64,000 nucleotides of DNA, taken from positions 20,462,846-20,526,845 of the forward strand of contig NC_088779.1 of the NCBI RefSeq assembly GCF_954871325.1. Reading direction: 5' to 3'. Both the position numbers and the translations under genes were made by a program. This DNA is from Gordionus sp. m RMFG-2023. Lineage: Eukaryota > Nematomorpha > Gordioida > Chordodea > Parachordodidae. The notes beneath the pieces are model-generated. The model saw only the letters and a list, made by a program, of their open reading frames with translations, was not told where the DNA came from and ran no database searches. Shown here piece after piece: positions 37,001-47,619 of the stretch. Within the stretch, counting starts at the first letter, position 1. Each line of letters begins with the position of its first letter.

Positions 37001-39314
37001 AAAATTTGCTGATCCGATCGGATATAAAATGGCTTCTTTAACAAAAATAAAATGTTATAAATTTTTTAAAAAAAATTATATTTAAAATCATCAAATTATT
37101 TTAATAATAATAATTAATTAATAAACATTCTGCCATATTGTTATTTTTTGCGCATTCTATTTATAAAAGTGTGCGATAATCTCTTCAGATTTTATTTTTA
37201 GTGAAGCTGGTGATATTGATAGTGCCGCAGGCTGATTTCTGGTAAATTGGAAATTTTGGTATTTCTAAAAAGAAATCTTCAATATATTAATGTTAAATAT
37301 TATTTTTAATATATTTGTTTAATACTTATTATGTATATATATTAATGTTGTTACTTATTATATTAAGGTGATTTAACAATAAAAATATTTTAAATACTTT
37401 TAGAATTACAATAGAAATGAATATAAACTATAACTGATCATTATAATATGACATAAGTTATGGTATAATCAAATTATAGTGTTATACTAATAAAAAGTAT
37501 ATTACAAATTAAAACCATTGGTATCTTTACAGAATACAAAATTAGATATGATATCGGATCGGTAATCAACCGATATCAATTTAATATTGGGAATATTGGA
37601 TTGAATTGGCCTATAAAAAGTGATATCGGTACACCCCTAGTAAAAATACATCATTTTTCCTATTTTGAACTCTATCTCAAAAATAGAAATGTTAAGAGGC
37701 TTTTGATTATTTCTTTTGCTTACCAAATTTTAAAAAAATCGAAGGGGATCAACCAATTCGTAGTTTATTTGTCATAAAATAATCCATAACATATTTTTTA
37801 TTTAAAAAGGTATTTATATTTATAATTTGTGGTGTAATTCGATTTATGTTCAAATACATTAATATAAAATACTGAAAATAATATTATTATAAATGCATAC
37901 AAAACAATAAATCAGAGAAAGAAACCTCTGTCACATTTGTCCAATAATTTACGAGTCAGTTTAATGCTAAGTGATTCGATACAAACATTGTCTATGTTGT
38001 GTGCTTCATCAAAAACAATGACAGATTTCCGGGACATTTCCTTATTTATTAATTCAGCTATTTTGGGATCCAACATGTAATTATAGCTGTATACCACTGC
38101 ATCAGCATTGTATATGTACTGCCTTACATTAAAAAAAAATCATTTAAAACTTCCATAATATGATCATTTAAAAATGATTTGCTAAAAAAGAAGCAATTTT
38201 ATTCAATGGAGTCACATTCCATTAAGCAAAAGAATGTGTGTGTATATGTATGATTATAATATATTAAAGGTTTTTTCACAATAAAAATATTTCAGAATTA
38301 AAAATACATACAACTGAGTATAAGTTTGTATATGGTTTAAACAATTTTATGATGCTGAAAATTTAATTCAAGAATATAATTATTTAGATTCATATTTTTT
38401 AATAAATATTGTTCATTTTAAAAATATGAATACTAAGTAATGATGTTTTGACCTACAAAATTAACAGTTTTGTTTTATCCAAGATAATATAATATATGTA
38501 TATTGCACCTAGCCATAAAATATGGACACCATTCCTTTTTACCACAAAAATCCTTCAAATCATCAATATTGTAAACACCTTGTGGTATAGAAGCTTTTCT
38601 GCCAAATGAATCAAACTTTTCATAATAGTGACAAATGTTTTTATTGTCATTAGTTTTTTGATAATTTAATATAACTGATGGAGCTGTTAAATTGTAACAT
38701 TTCGCATCAACAATTTTACCATTTCTTTCTTTACTAACCTTTGATTTTCATAAACATTTTGGAATTAAAATTTATAAACTTCAGGATGAATGCAATAATT
38801 TTTACGAGATGATAATGCCAAGCCAAAATAATTAATTTCAATGCCACTTCTATGATAATAATCAATTAAGGACTTTAATTCTTCTAAAACCTGAAGAAAA
38901 ATTATGCCATGCTTTTATGTTCATTAAGAATATAATAAATTTACCTTTTCAATCTCTGGAACAGTTCTTGAGCAATAAATTAACTTATTTACATCATTTG
39001 GATGCCTCTAATAACATAAATGTATTAAAATATCACCAAAATCAATACCCTTTGATATGCAACAATAAGTGATAATAAAGATACAGTCTTACCAGTTCCT
39101 GATGGCATTTCTAATGCACCATGACCCTTAAATTTGATTATGATTAGTAAATAATTTGTGAGTTACCTTTGCATCAAGAGTTTTTTTCAGCTCCTTCATA
39201 TAATTATATTGCTCAGGATATATAAATTCGTATGGAAATATAACTTCCAAACCATCTATATCGACTCTATACAAATTATAAAAACAAAAATAAATTTAAA
39301 TTTAAATACCTCAT
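25005..39314 (-). CDS. ERCC2: TFIIH 5'-3' DNA helicase XPD/ERCC2, complete in 16 exons
   Basis: ATP-dependent helicase of TFIIH, acting in nucleotide excision repair and transcription. Coding exons, 5' to 3': 39314-39310, 39266-39167, 39126-39049, 39007-38945, 38890-38780, 38738-38509, 38122-37926, 30752-30416, 30086-29968, 29924-29785, 29696-29571, 29299-29138, 28723-28571, 26087-25860, 25569-25426, 25094-25005. All junctions are GT-AG and in phase; the total is 760 aa, the length of human XPD. Seen: Walker A MPSGTGKT (42-49), four Fe-S cysteines (115, 133, 155, 190), DEAH (234-237), ITSGTLSP, motif [14 protein letters not shown] and motif [14 protein letters not shown] (660-671). The first coding exon is 5 nt. 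Intron 7 (7.2 kb) is full of transposons. No break: the gene looks functional. Confidence 0.97.
26088..28570. other. XPD intron 13: no feature recognised
   Basis: AT-rich intron of 2.5 kb. No mobile-element termini, RNA gene or coding sequence could be supported on either strand. Confidence 0.45.
31673..32075. mobile_element. hAT-type MITE (403 bp) in XPD intron 7
   Basis: Starts TAGGGCTTTAAACCGAACC and ends CGGTTCGCAGCCCTG; the ends are imperfect inverted repeats. A perfect 8-bp target duplication GTTTTCTC flanks it (31,665-31,672 and 32,076-32,083). ACCGTTATAA and AACCGAACC words recur inside. Related to 19,962-20,756. Non-coding. Confidence 0.88.
32395..33140 (+). repeat. Left long inverted repeat of an old transposon-like element
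   Basis: About 740 bp that match, inverted, the segments 34,640-35,270 and 37,648-37,800. Landmarks: CTTCGATTTT followed by AATTTGGTAAGCAAA, ACATTTCTATTT, ATATCTTAAAAACTA, ATAATACGACCTTCAATTTT, ATCAGTTTTTAATGGTTTTT and TTTCATATA. The copies differ at roughly a quarter of positions by eye, so the element is old. Confidence 0.8.
33640..34560 (+). pseudogene. Relic of a repetitive ORF family (HGKxxCDxIGG motif) between long inverted repeats
   Basis: The plus strand shows, in order, [37 protein letters not shown] with ASLQRPYLE, then [30 protein letters not shown] and a weak [12 protein letters not shown] recognise this as the animal repetitive family with SQYKNRKNF, [24 protein letters not shown] and SGTRxxH motifs, usually annotated as uncharacterised, transposon-associated proteins. 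No catalytic function can be stated. The frame is interrupted and shifts more than once, so the copy is dead. It sits centrally between the inverted repeats 32,395-33,140 and 34,640-37,800, which suggests it was this element's own gene. Confidence 0.7.
35270..36906 (-). mobile_element. 5'-truncated non-LTR retrotransposon (LINE) with restriction-like endonuclease
   Basis: The minus-strand frame, about 515 codons, starts inside the reverse transcriptase: [18 protein letters not shown], catalytic [11 protein letters not shown], then a long thumb region ([28 protein letters not shown]). A CHLCNLPV...HGLNC zinc motif (CX2C...HX3C) follows, and then a restriction-like endonuclease with RPDG and IWDATC. 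An RT followed by a CCHC and a C-terminal endonuclease is the R2/NeSL-type layout. The frame is open to its stop at 35,366, so the insertion is recent relative to its host repeat. The 5' end is lost at the junction near 36,906, the usual LINE truncation. The longer open frame upstream to 36,997 is read-through of the neighbouring MITE. Confidence 0.85.
35351..35366 (-). promoter_or_regulatory. Histone-mRNA-like stem-loop at the LINE stop codon
   Basis: The minus strand reads AGCTCTTTTTAGAGCC followed by ATC, overlapping the last base of the LINE stop codon. It differs from the metazoan histone 3' stem-loop (GGCTCTTTTCAGAGCC then ACC) at the first stem base and one loop base. It forms a 5-bp stem with a four-T loop. 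Function in the LINE is inferred only from resemblance and position. Confidence 0.5.
36921..37639. mobile_element. hAT-type MITE (719 bp) inserted beside the LINE 5' junction
   Basis: Left end GAGAGATGTACCGATAT and inverted right end TAGGGGTGTACCGATAT match over most positions. The 8-bp target duplication GTAAAAAT is perfect (36,913-36,920 and 37,640-37,647). Both ends are rich in GATCGG/CCGATAT words. It has no coding capacity. A related end may lie near 33,250-33,305 (ATCGGATCGGATT, GGAATAGCCCTA). Confidence 0.85.
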
Positions 39315-40219
39315 GTTTCGATAGAATCTACTTCTCTTTTTCTAATTAAAGATTGATGCTATGTTACCTTATCTATTAACTGTCACATTTGACAAACGTA
39401 TTTGTCAGTGAATTAATATGCTAAATTTAATATCTAATGGAAATAAAATTATGATAAAATTGTAGTAATTTTTTTCACTAACAATATAATTAAATAAAAT
39501 TTAAAAATTTTATGGCATTAATAATTAAACACTAAATTTAATCAGAGTTGGGCGATATTGCGATTACTTATATCCAACGTCAGGTGCGTCACTAGTTATA
39601 CAATCTCAGGGAACTCAAAAAAATTTTTATAAATTATTTTCTAAATTAACTTATTTTTGGCTAACATTATCCACAATTACCTTTTTAGCTAACTTACCTA
39701 TTTATTTTTGGTGGTATTTGTTGCAAGTAGCGATGAAATTTAAACATTTTAAAGAAAAAAATATAAGAACAATAGTTAATAGTCAAATCGAGAGGAATTA
39801 ATTTTTTTTTGTGTTTAAAAAATGTTGTATTCAAATATGATCATTAGTTTATTTTGTAATTAATATAATATAATTTATAAAGTTAAATTTATTAAAATTG
39901 TTTTTTATGATATATTTAATTTGTCTGTAACAGCTTGTATTTTGTAAAATAAGTAATTTAATAAAGGTTAATTATTGGTTAAAAGACATACAATTTTGTT
40001 TTAAAAACATTAGTGCCAAAACCGTATGTACTCTGGGCCTACAACTTTAATCTAATTTCTCAGAAAAGAAATTCGAAAAAAAGGGGGAGTGGGGATTTAT
40101 GAAATGATCATCGACCTTAAGACATGGAATAAGATCAATCAAGATAAATTATATCAATATCCAAGCAAATGGTCGTAAAGAAATGGAAGAGCATACTTTA
40201 GTTGTTATAATGGATGTAA

Positions 40220-40630
40220 CACGTGTTCGAAAAAATATATAATTAGTCGTTCTAGTTACAAGAGATCGTTATAACTAAAGTGATCGTTATCCCTACCTTA
40301 AATCGTTTTAGCCAAAAGAAATTCGTCAAAAGAGATCGTTATCAAGAGAACGTTATAACTAAAAGAAATTTGTTACAAGAGATAGATATCATTACAAGAA
40401 ATTTTTTATTATAAGAGATCGTTAAGATACAAGTAGTAGTAATAGTGGGAGATCTTTATTTAGTTATCGTATAAGAGATCTTTATTACAAGAAATCGTTT
40501 TCTTTACAAGAAATTGTTATCGTTACAAGAGATTAGTACCGTTAGTATCATGATCAGGATTGTTACAAGAGATCATTATGGTTATAGGAGATCTTTACCA
40601 TAGACAATTTGACAAAAGAATTATTATGTA
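40220..40630 (+). repeat. Irregular repeat of an AAGAGATCGTTAT-like word
   Basis: About eleven degenerate occurrences of RAGAGATCGTTAT (for example AGAGATCGTTATAAC, AAGAGATCGTTATC, AAGAGATCATTATGG) lie within 400 bp at uneven spacing of roughly 15-60 bp, separated by TTACAAGA words. This is cryptic simplicity rather than a clean tandem repeat. No protein or RNA gene was recognised in it. Confidence 0.7.
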
Positions 40631-41390
40631 GTGGCCTTCGTAATAGATGGGAATAACTCAATCTCTTAGAATCAGTCATCACGTATAGCTAGCGATCCTG
40701 TATGGGCTCAGAATGGATTTAGGCATTTCAAAGTAAGATGTGTAGAATATATGTATGGAAAAGAAAGGTTAATTGTAATTAAATGAAACTTTTTATTTGA
40801 ATATAAAATTTATATGGATAATTGAAATGTTTAAATTGTAAGCATATTAAATGACAATTATATAAAATAATTATTGATTATGTAAATTTTAGTAGCAAAA
40901 ATATTAAAATCAAAAATGTAATAAAAGAGGTAAGAAAAAGAAAGGAAACTTTTATAATTTTTAGTTTGATTTTTTATTTTTAGTTTGTTTTTATATTATT
41001 ACGTTTAGTTTATTTAGGTTATTTAGAATTTTTGATTAACTATATATATTAATAAATTAATTTGCCATCTTCAATTCTGGTTCATAGTAATCATTACTTG
41101 TTTAAATGGTGCCTGAAGCTGAATCACACATAAAGATTTTCAGGCTAATATACCAATGACCAGTTTGGAACAGCAACAGTTTATCCCACTCCTACTGTCT
41201 TGCCTCTAACATTCAAAATTATTGAAATGCTTTTATGATTACCTGTCAATGATATACAGCATAATACTAAATGCAAATCTGGCTATCAATCTTGGCCTTT
41301 TAATATCTGGCGAACAGCTGTGTATATACTTAGCTCTTTGTTGAGGTTTTATTGCAGTTTCTTCCATTTAAGTCGATTGTGGTCCATAAA

Positions 41391-41446
41391 TTGGCTCCAT
41401 TTCTTTGGCTCCATTTCTTTGGCTCCATTTCTTTGGCTCCATTTCT
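41391..41446 (+). repeat. 14-bp tandem repeat, four perfect copies
   Basis: TTGGCTCCATTTCT is repeated four times without a difference, followed by TGCAC. Perfect identity implies recent expansion. It lies about 1.2 kb upstream of the MRPL43 start. Confidence 0.95.
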
Positions 41447-42659
41447 TGCACTACAAGTTCTCCCGCGGACGCCATCTCCGCTATAAAAAACTATTAATAA
41501 CTTTTACCAAGCTGCCCCCAAATATTTAATATCTCACCCATCCTTGAACCAGTGGGTCTTTTTAATGATGACCCTACCTAATGGCATATCATTCTGGTCG
41601 AATGTTCTTCCAGTGATCATGGACTACATGTTCATTGACTTTGCAGTAAAGTTTAACCTCTTATTTTCCGCCATCAAAGGGCCGGCCTCACGAATAGTTT
41701 TCATACCAATTCACAAACACATTGAGGATGTTTGAAAATTAGGTTCTCAATTTTATCAAACCCATCGGCAAATAAAGGCGACTCGTTAGGGGATCCTTCC
41801 TAATGAAGTTCTACTTATTAGCAGATTTCTTTCGAATTCTGTAGGCACAAACATTCAATCCTCCTTAAAATAATATGTCCCTTTTCTTTTAGTTTTTTAA
41901 AATTTATTTAAAATTAAAAAAATTTTTTTTAAATATAATTTTAATATATATTTTTTAATTATATCTATATTTAATTTTCTTTTCCTGTTATATAAATTTA
42001 ATATTTTATATTATAAATTTTTTAATTATATCTATATTTAATTTTCTTTTCCTATTATATAAATTTTAATATTTTTTTATAATATATATTTTTTAAATCA
42101 CGCGATTATTTGAAATTTAAAATAATATTTATCATCTATAAAAAAAAATTTAAATTAAAGATATCACCAAATTTTTACGTATATATTTCCTACAAATCTT
42201 TAAAAAGTTTAGCATGCATACATAATAAACTTAATTCTAAATTTTTAAAAATCTTATATAAATGTAGAAGAAATAAAAGTTTTTATTGTCCGGACATTTC
42301 TATTAAATTGCTATTTTCAAAATTCATTTATAATCATTTTTTGATAGTTTAAAATCAGGACTTCAAAACAAATCACTGAACTACTATAATTTTATGAATC
42401 GACTTTTAGCTTTTTCGATTCAACCAACAAAAATAAAAAATAAATTGTCCCTTTTTCTTTTACTTAAGGTTTTATAAATTGAAGATTTTTGTTCAATGTG
42501 TTTATGTTTTGAGTACTTTTGTCTGTTTGATAATCGAAATAAAAAGAAAATTTTTAGAAAAAAAATATTTTGATGGAAAAAATTTCACGTGATTAACTTG
42601 AGATAAATGACCTATCATATTTGACAAGTGACAGTAAATTAATTCATTAAGATTTTTAT

Positions 42660-45600
42660 ATGTCTGCTAACAAATTTTTCAAAATCATACCTAGAGTTCA
42701 GAGTGCAACGTCAGGAGCAGGACTAGCACCCGGAACCTACAAAGACACTCTTTATAAAACTCATTTAAAGTCTATACTGCAAAATGGAGTAGGTCGCTAT
42801 ATTTGTCCATTAATGAGAATTACTTTCAAGTTATGCAAAGAATATAAAGACAGTCATGGATTAAGGTTCATATTTCATATAATTATATATTTTTAGAATG
42901 TTATTTTAATATATTAATGCCACAACTCAAATCTATGTTCAAATTTATTACAAAATTATTTGATACTAACTAATGTTATAAATTAGCCTATAAATATTTT
43001 TGATGAATTTAACAAATCAGAGGACTAGCTAAGGTAGATTTATGATAATATCTTCTTTATAAGTTATCTGGCTGTTTGTTAAAAATATTGCATATTTAAT
43101 AAGTTGCTCAAAATACATTAAATTACCTTAAAATAAAGAACCAAGCAATCTTATATTTATTAAATCTGGTGGGAGAATGAATTTTATTAAAAACCATTCC
43201 TTAGTCATTTTTTTAAAAAAATGGATAGGTTTTGTGCAAAATCTACCCATATTATATAGCAAATCCTCTTATTTGATTTTTTTTATTAGAGATGCTTTGG
43301 TTCGATCAGGCTGCTGGTTCTATTAAAATAGCCTGTTTTTTTATAAAATTATTAACCTTTAATAGAGAATCACCAATATTGTTGGGTATTGGTCCAATAT
43401 TCACATTATCTGATCAGTATTGAATAGTAAAATTTAATCAACTATCATGTTTAAGATTGTTAAAAGCCATATTTAAGTCAATTTTTAAAAACAATTAAGA
43501 TTTTAACTAAATTAATTTTATGTACTTGAGGTTTAGCAAATAAAGGTTCAAATCTTTCTGCCATCTATGAACAAAATCTCCATGCTTACAAAATATCATT
43601 TTGGCTAAAATCTTAATTGTGTCATATTTGAAAATCAGCCTAATGTGATCATTTTAACAACCCAAATTATGCAACACTTTAAAATGGTAACACACTATAA
43701 ATACTAATTTTAGATGTAGCATTGTAAGTATAAACAAATTTCTAAACTGGTTCGGGAAAATTATATAGGTTTGGATTGTTCTTTTTGGCATTTTGACATA
43801 TAGATTTGATTCTAGGATAATGGTTTGGTTCAATCCAGGGTATTATGGACAAGACAACTTATACTAACTTCCCAGCCAAGTCAAATAACCTTTATCCCAC
43901 ATTATGTTAGATGTGATATCTGCCTATGCAAAGATTAGTTGAGGAATTTCAACTTTGTTCAACGTTATTTGAGCTTTATTATTTGTCATAGCAAAAACAG
44001 GTCTTACGGAAAATTATTAGCCCATAAAAAAGATTATAGGCTTGAGGCAGTTAAAATTAGTTATGTGCTGATCTATAAATTTTTCACTTATCCAATAATA
44101 CTACAAAACTGGTCCTATATTTATATTTATTTTTCATCTATATTTGAACCAATGTCATAAAATCAATGATTTCTGTTCATATAAAAAATAAACTAACTTC
44201 CAATGAAATATCTGTAGGCAAAATTTCCAAGCTTATATAATTTACTTTTATTAACTAAAATTTTGAGTTGACCATTTTTAAAAATCAGTTAAATTAAGCC
44301 TTTTAAAAACAATAACTGAATGTGACTTGTTAGATAAGTTTTTTCTCTTGTTGAAGATAATATAACAAAAAATAATATCAAATTTTTAGCTATACTCTTA
44401 AATATTTTGATTTTTTTAAACATTATAGATAAATTGAATTTTGGTTCCTCTTCACAATCATAACAATAAAAAAGATTAGATTGGGTTATATCAGCCCGAT
44501 TCGTAATATTGACACAGCACTAGTTAGAATTAAACCTATTTGAATAAAAATTCTAGTTTCGAGAAAAGTGTATCAACAACAAATTCTGTCTTAATTATAT
44601 TTGTCTTTCTGCTATTATTGATTATTGCACAAATCAGATGTATAATATAGATCTCGCATTAAAATATTAGGGACTCCAATAAAGATAGCTTAGTGTAAAT
44701 CAACTTGAAACAGATAGATATAATACTTAAAAATATTTGTTTCAAGTTATAATAGGTCTAGACTTGTCATTCCATAATCAATCACCTTATAACCTGACCA
44801 TCTCATATTTTGCTAAAATTTGGTGTGGAAGTTAATGAAGTGTTGTAATTGAATCCAAAATATTAGCCCTTAACTCTACTAGAACCGGAGATATATTTAT
44901 AGGGTCTCAAAATGGCTCTGCTTGGTTATTTTTCAAAAAAAATTATTTTTAAAATTGGGATAACTTTAATATTAGATGCACTATATATTAATGTTATAAT
45001 AATTAGAATATTATTATTTGTATTAAATAGTGGTTTATATAAATTTGAATATGAATACGAAGAGATTATATCATGTAAATTTTAGTAGTATAAATATAGC
45101 GATAAAAAGGTGTAATATCAAGAAAAAAAATTTATTTTTATAAATTTTTATTTTAATTTAATTTTTATAGTAATTAGTAGTTATTTTAGTTTTCTATATT
45201 ATGTATGCTCTAAATTCTCATTCTATAATATATATCTTAAGTACTCTTCCACATATTTTAAATATAATGAATTTTTAATTTATAAACTTCCTTTAAATTG
45301 CGGTCAAAAATTTGTAATTAATTTTTTTAAATGTTAAATAAAAAATTTTTCTTCAAAATTTCAGATATGTAAAGAGTACCAAGAACTGTTCATATAAAAA
45401 TTTTCAGAGTGGTAAAAAAAAGTTAAGTAGAAAAAATGCTTAAAATAAAAATACTTCTAGATGGCGTTGATATTTAAATAGCTTTAAACTTAATTTTTGA
45501 AAATATAAGTCAATCTCTCTTTTTTTACATTCCATAATATAATATTTGTTGAATAAAATCGTATTTTGGCATAAAAATAAAATTTCCGCTAGATAGCAAA

Positions 45601-47335
45601 AGTAATTATGATTTAAATCCCAATAAATTTCAATTCCAGTTGCCAATTTTTGCAAAATTTATCAATTTTAAAATTATTAATACTATTTAAATTTGAATAT
45701 CATGATATATAAAAATTCTTTTAATATAAAAAAAACTTTTATCAAAGAAGTTACGCAAAGTAAGTCGGTGGATGACGGAATTTGCCAAAATCAATATTGG
45801 CAATTATATATGTGTAGCATGCCGCATAACTTTATATAAATATAAAAAGGAGGGCATTACAAAAATAAATTAATTTTGTTTTTCATATTTCAACAGTTAC
45901 TAAAAAAAGTTTATATTTAAAATAAAATTCCTATATTTTTGTATATTTATTAAATTTATCATGGTAAACGCAGGGCTGTGAACCAGAACTATCGATATTT
46001 TACTGAACCCAATCCCTAATCTTTTTTTAAAATTTAGGCAGGGTTCTATAATTTTTTTAATATTATACTTTTATTTATTTTTAAAAACTATATTAAAAAT
46101 AACATTTATAAAACGATATTAAAATTAAATATAAAAAACAGATTAAAATCATTTTTTATGGAATCTTTTTATTTTATTTTAGAGTACTCCATTTTATGTA
46201 AAAAAATTTTAATGTTACCAGTCCATTTTTTAAGTTTTTATATTAGGTACTAAATATTTTAGAATACTTACTGTTGGTTGTTAGATTATTAAATTAAAAG
46301 TAAGACCAAATAAAATAACGAAATCATGAGGTAAAATAGTTTTATTAAATACAAGTTGCAATGCACTTTATTAAGGTTATGATAAAAAAATTGATATTTT
46401 AATTTCAAGATCTAGATTTTAAAAGATAACATGATAATTCGCTTATACTATTTAAAAATACAGGATATTATTTTTTAAATTTTATTATTAATTATTATGA
46501 TAAATTATTTTTATGATGCGTTATAATAGCGAGTTTTTCCTAGTTATATTTTTTGCTTGGTATATTGGGATCTTACTACTTTGTATATCCTGTCATTTGT
46601 GATGGGCTACTTTTGCTAGAATGTTTATAATGGTCAATTTATAGTCAGTTTCTATGCCTTTTGAAAATCAACATAAAAATACCATCAATTAAAAAATTAA
46701 ATTATTTACTTTGGCAACAATAATTAATAGTGTAAAAATTATATTTCATATTTTTAAAAAAAAGTTATTAGATTCATAATATTATGTATTTGATTTTTAC
46801 TTTTTAGAGAGTACGTTGAAAAAAATTTGGTAGAGTTTGCCCAAACTAATCCCTCAGTTGCAATCTACGTAATGCCACGCAGGCATCGGGCTCCATATAT
46901 TGTTGCTGAATACTGTAAGATTTTTAAGTCTTTATTTGCTTTAATCTAAAAAAAAATATTTTTAAAAAAGGGAAGAATCTTACTATTTCTGATATTTTTC
47001 TTAAATTTGACATAAAATACATGCTAACATACAATTATTTAATTTCTTGTTATATCATTTTATTCAAAGTAACGGGAAATATCGAAAATATGTGCGTTAG
47101 AAATTTCACTGCTCAAGATATCCACAAATGGGTAAATTATTTTAAGACCAGTTCTGGTTATCCCGTTGGCCACATTTTAAACGAAACTAAATCCGAAAAT
47201 ACTTCCATCCAAGGTATGTGGAATCCATTTTTGAATAAACCCACTGCTTTCAATATTCAAAATTGGCCTTCCGATGAATTTTCACAGGTCGGTTCTGTTG
47301 GAGAAACTGCTACGGAAACTTTATCAAAAATGTAA
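42660..47335 (+). CDS. MRPL43: Mitochondrial large-subunit ribosomal protein mL43 (MRPL43), complete in 3 exons
   Basis: Nuclear-encoded component of the mitochondrial large ribosomal subunit. Coding exons 42660-42865, 46808-46914 and 47070-47335, all GT-AG and in phase, give 192 aa, within the family's range. Motifs along the protein: an N-terminal stretch with LQNGVGRYICPLMRITFKLC, then REYVEKNLVEFAQTNPSVAI with YVMPRRHRAPYIVAEY, the L51/S25/CI-B8 thioredoxin-like core, then SIQGMWNPFLNKPT (150-163), the diagnostic C-terminal block of mL43. The N-terminus is longer than in vertebrates and could include a targeting sequence. Start chosen as the only ATG before the conserved block. Intron 1 (3.9 kb) holds a Helitron helicase relic; intron 2 is 155 bp. 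An AATAAA overlaps the stop codon. Confidence 0.95.
43920..44720 (-). pseudogene. Helitron helicase C-terminal relic in MRPL43 intron 1
   Basis: The minus strand shows a fragment like VGxPxxLMRDL (about 44,600-44,690) followed, nearer 43,930-44,010, by FSVRPVFAMTNNKAQ and LNKVEI. These correspond to the helicase tail pattern FPVRPAFAMTINKAQGQTLxKVGIYLP of Helitron/PIF1-type proteins. Several stops interrupt it. A second relic of the same part is at 49,930-50,230. Confidence 0.65.
45970..46080. mobile_element. End fragment of a MITE-like element in MRPL43 intron 1
   Basis: GCAGGGCTGTGAACCAGAAC followed by GATATTTTACTGAACCC resembles, inverted, the sequence at about 32,205-32,260 (GATATTTTACTGAACCAGAA ... 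GGTTCACAGCTCTG). Both look like single ends of an element with CAGGGCTGTGAACC termini. No partner end or target duplication was found. Confidence 0.4.
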
Positions 47336-47619
47336 TAAATGTGAAATATAAAATGTGTCAAATTTTTTTTATATATATATAAAGTATATGTAATTATTAT
47401 TTATTTCTTTTCCTTTATATCGTAAAATGCTTATCGTCTCATTACGAACTTGCAGCGACAAAGCATGAAGTTAACTATTAGGAAAACAATTAATTTGTGT
47501 TGTATCTGTCGATTTGTAACAATATATATTTTCAAGAAAAAAAGAAAAACTTTTTTTTCTTTGTTCTAACTTTTAAACATGTGATATGGGTATATAAAGA
47601 TAATTTAAATTGCATCATA

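Larger units (their letters stand above)
34640..37800 (-). repeat. Right long inverted repeat, split by a LINE and a MITE
   Basis: Inverted partner of 32,395-33,140. The matching sequence is 34,640-35,270, resumes briefly at about 36,907-36,920 and then at 37,648-37,800. The gaps are filled by a LINE fragment (about 35,270-36,906) and a hAT MITE (36,921-37,639). The two outer pieces are co-linear with the intact left repeat once those are set aside. Confidence 0.75.
39315..42659. other. Intergenic region between divergent XPD and MRPL43
   Basis: It should contain both promoters, but no core motif can be assigned in such AT-rich DNA. It holds a cryptic repeat (40,220-40,630) and a 14-bp tandem repeat (41,391-41,446). 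The plus-strand frames at 41,320-41,735 and 42,110-42,352 show no domain and are not called. Confidence 0.5.
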
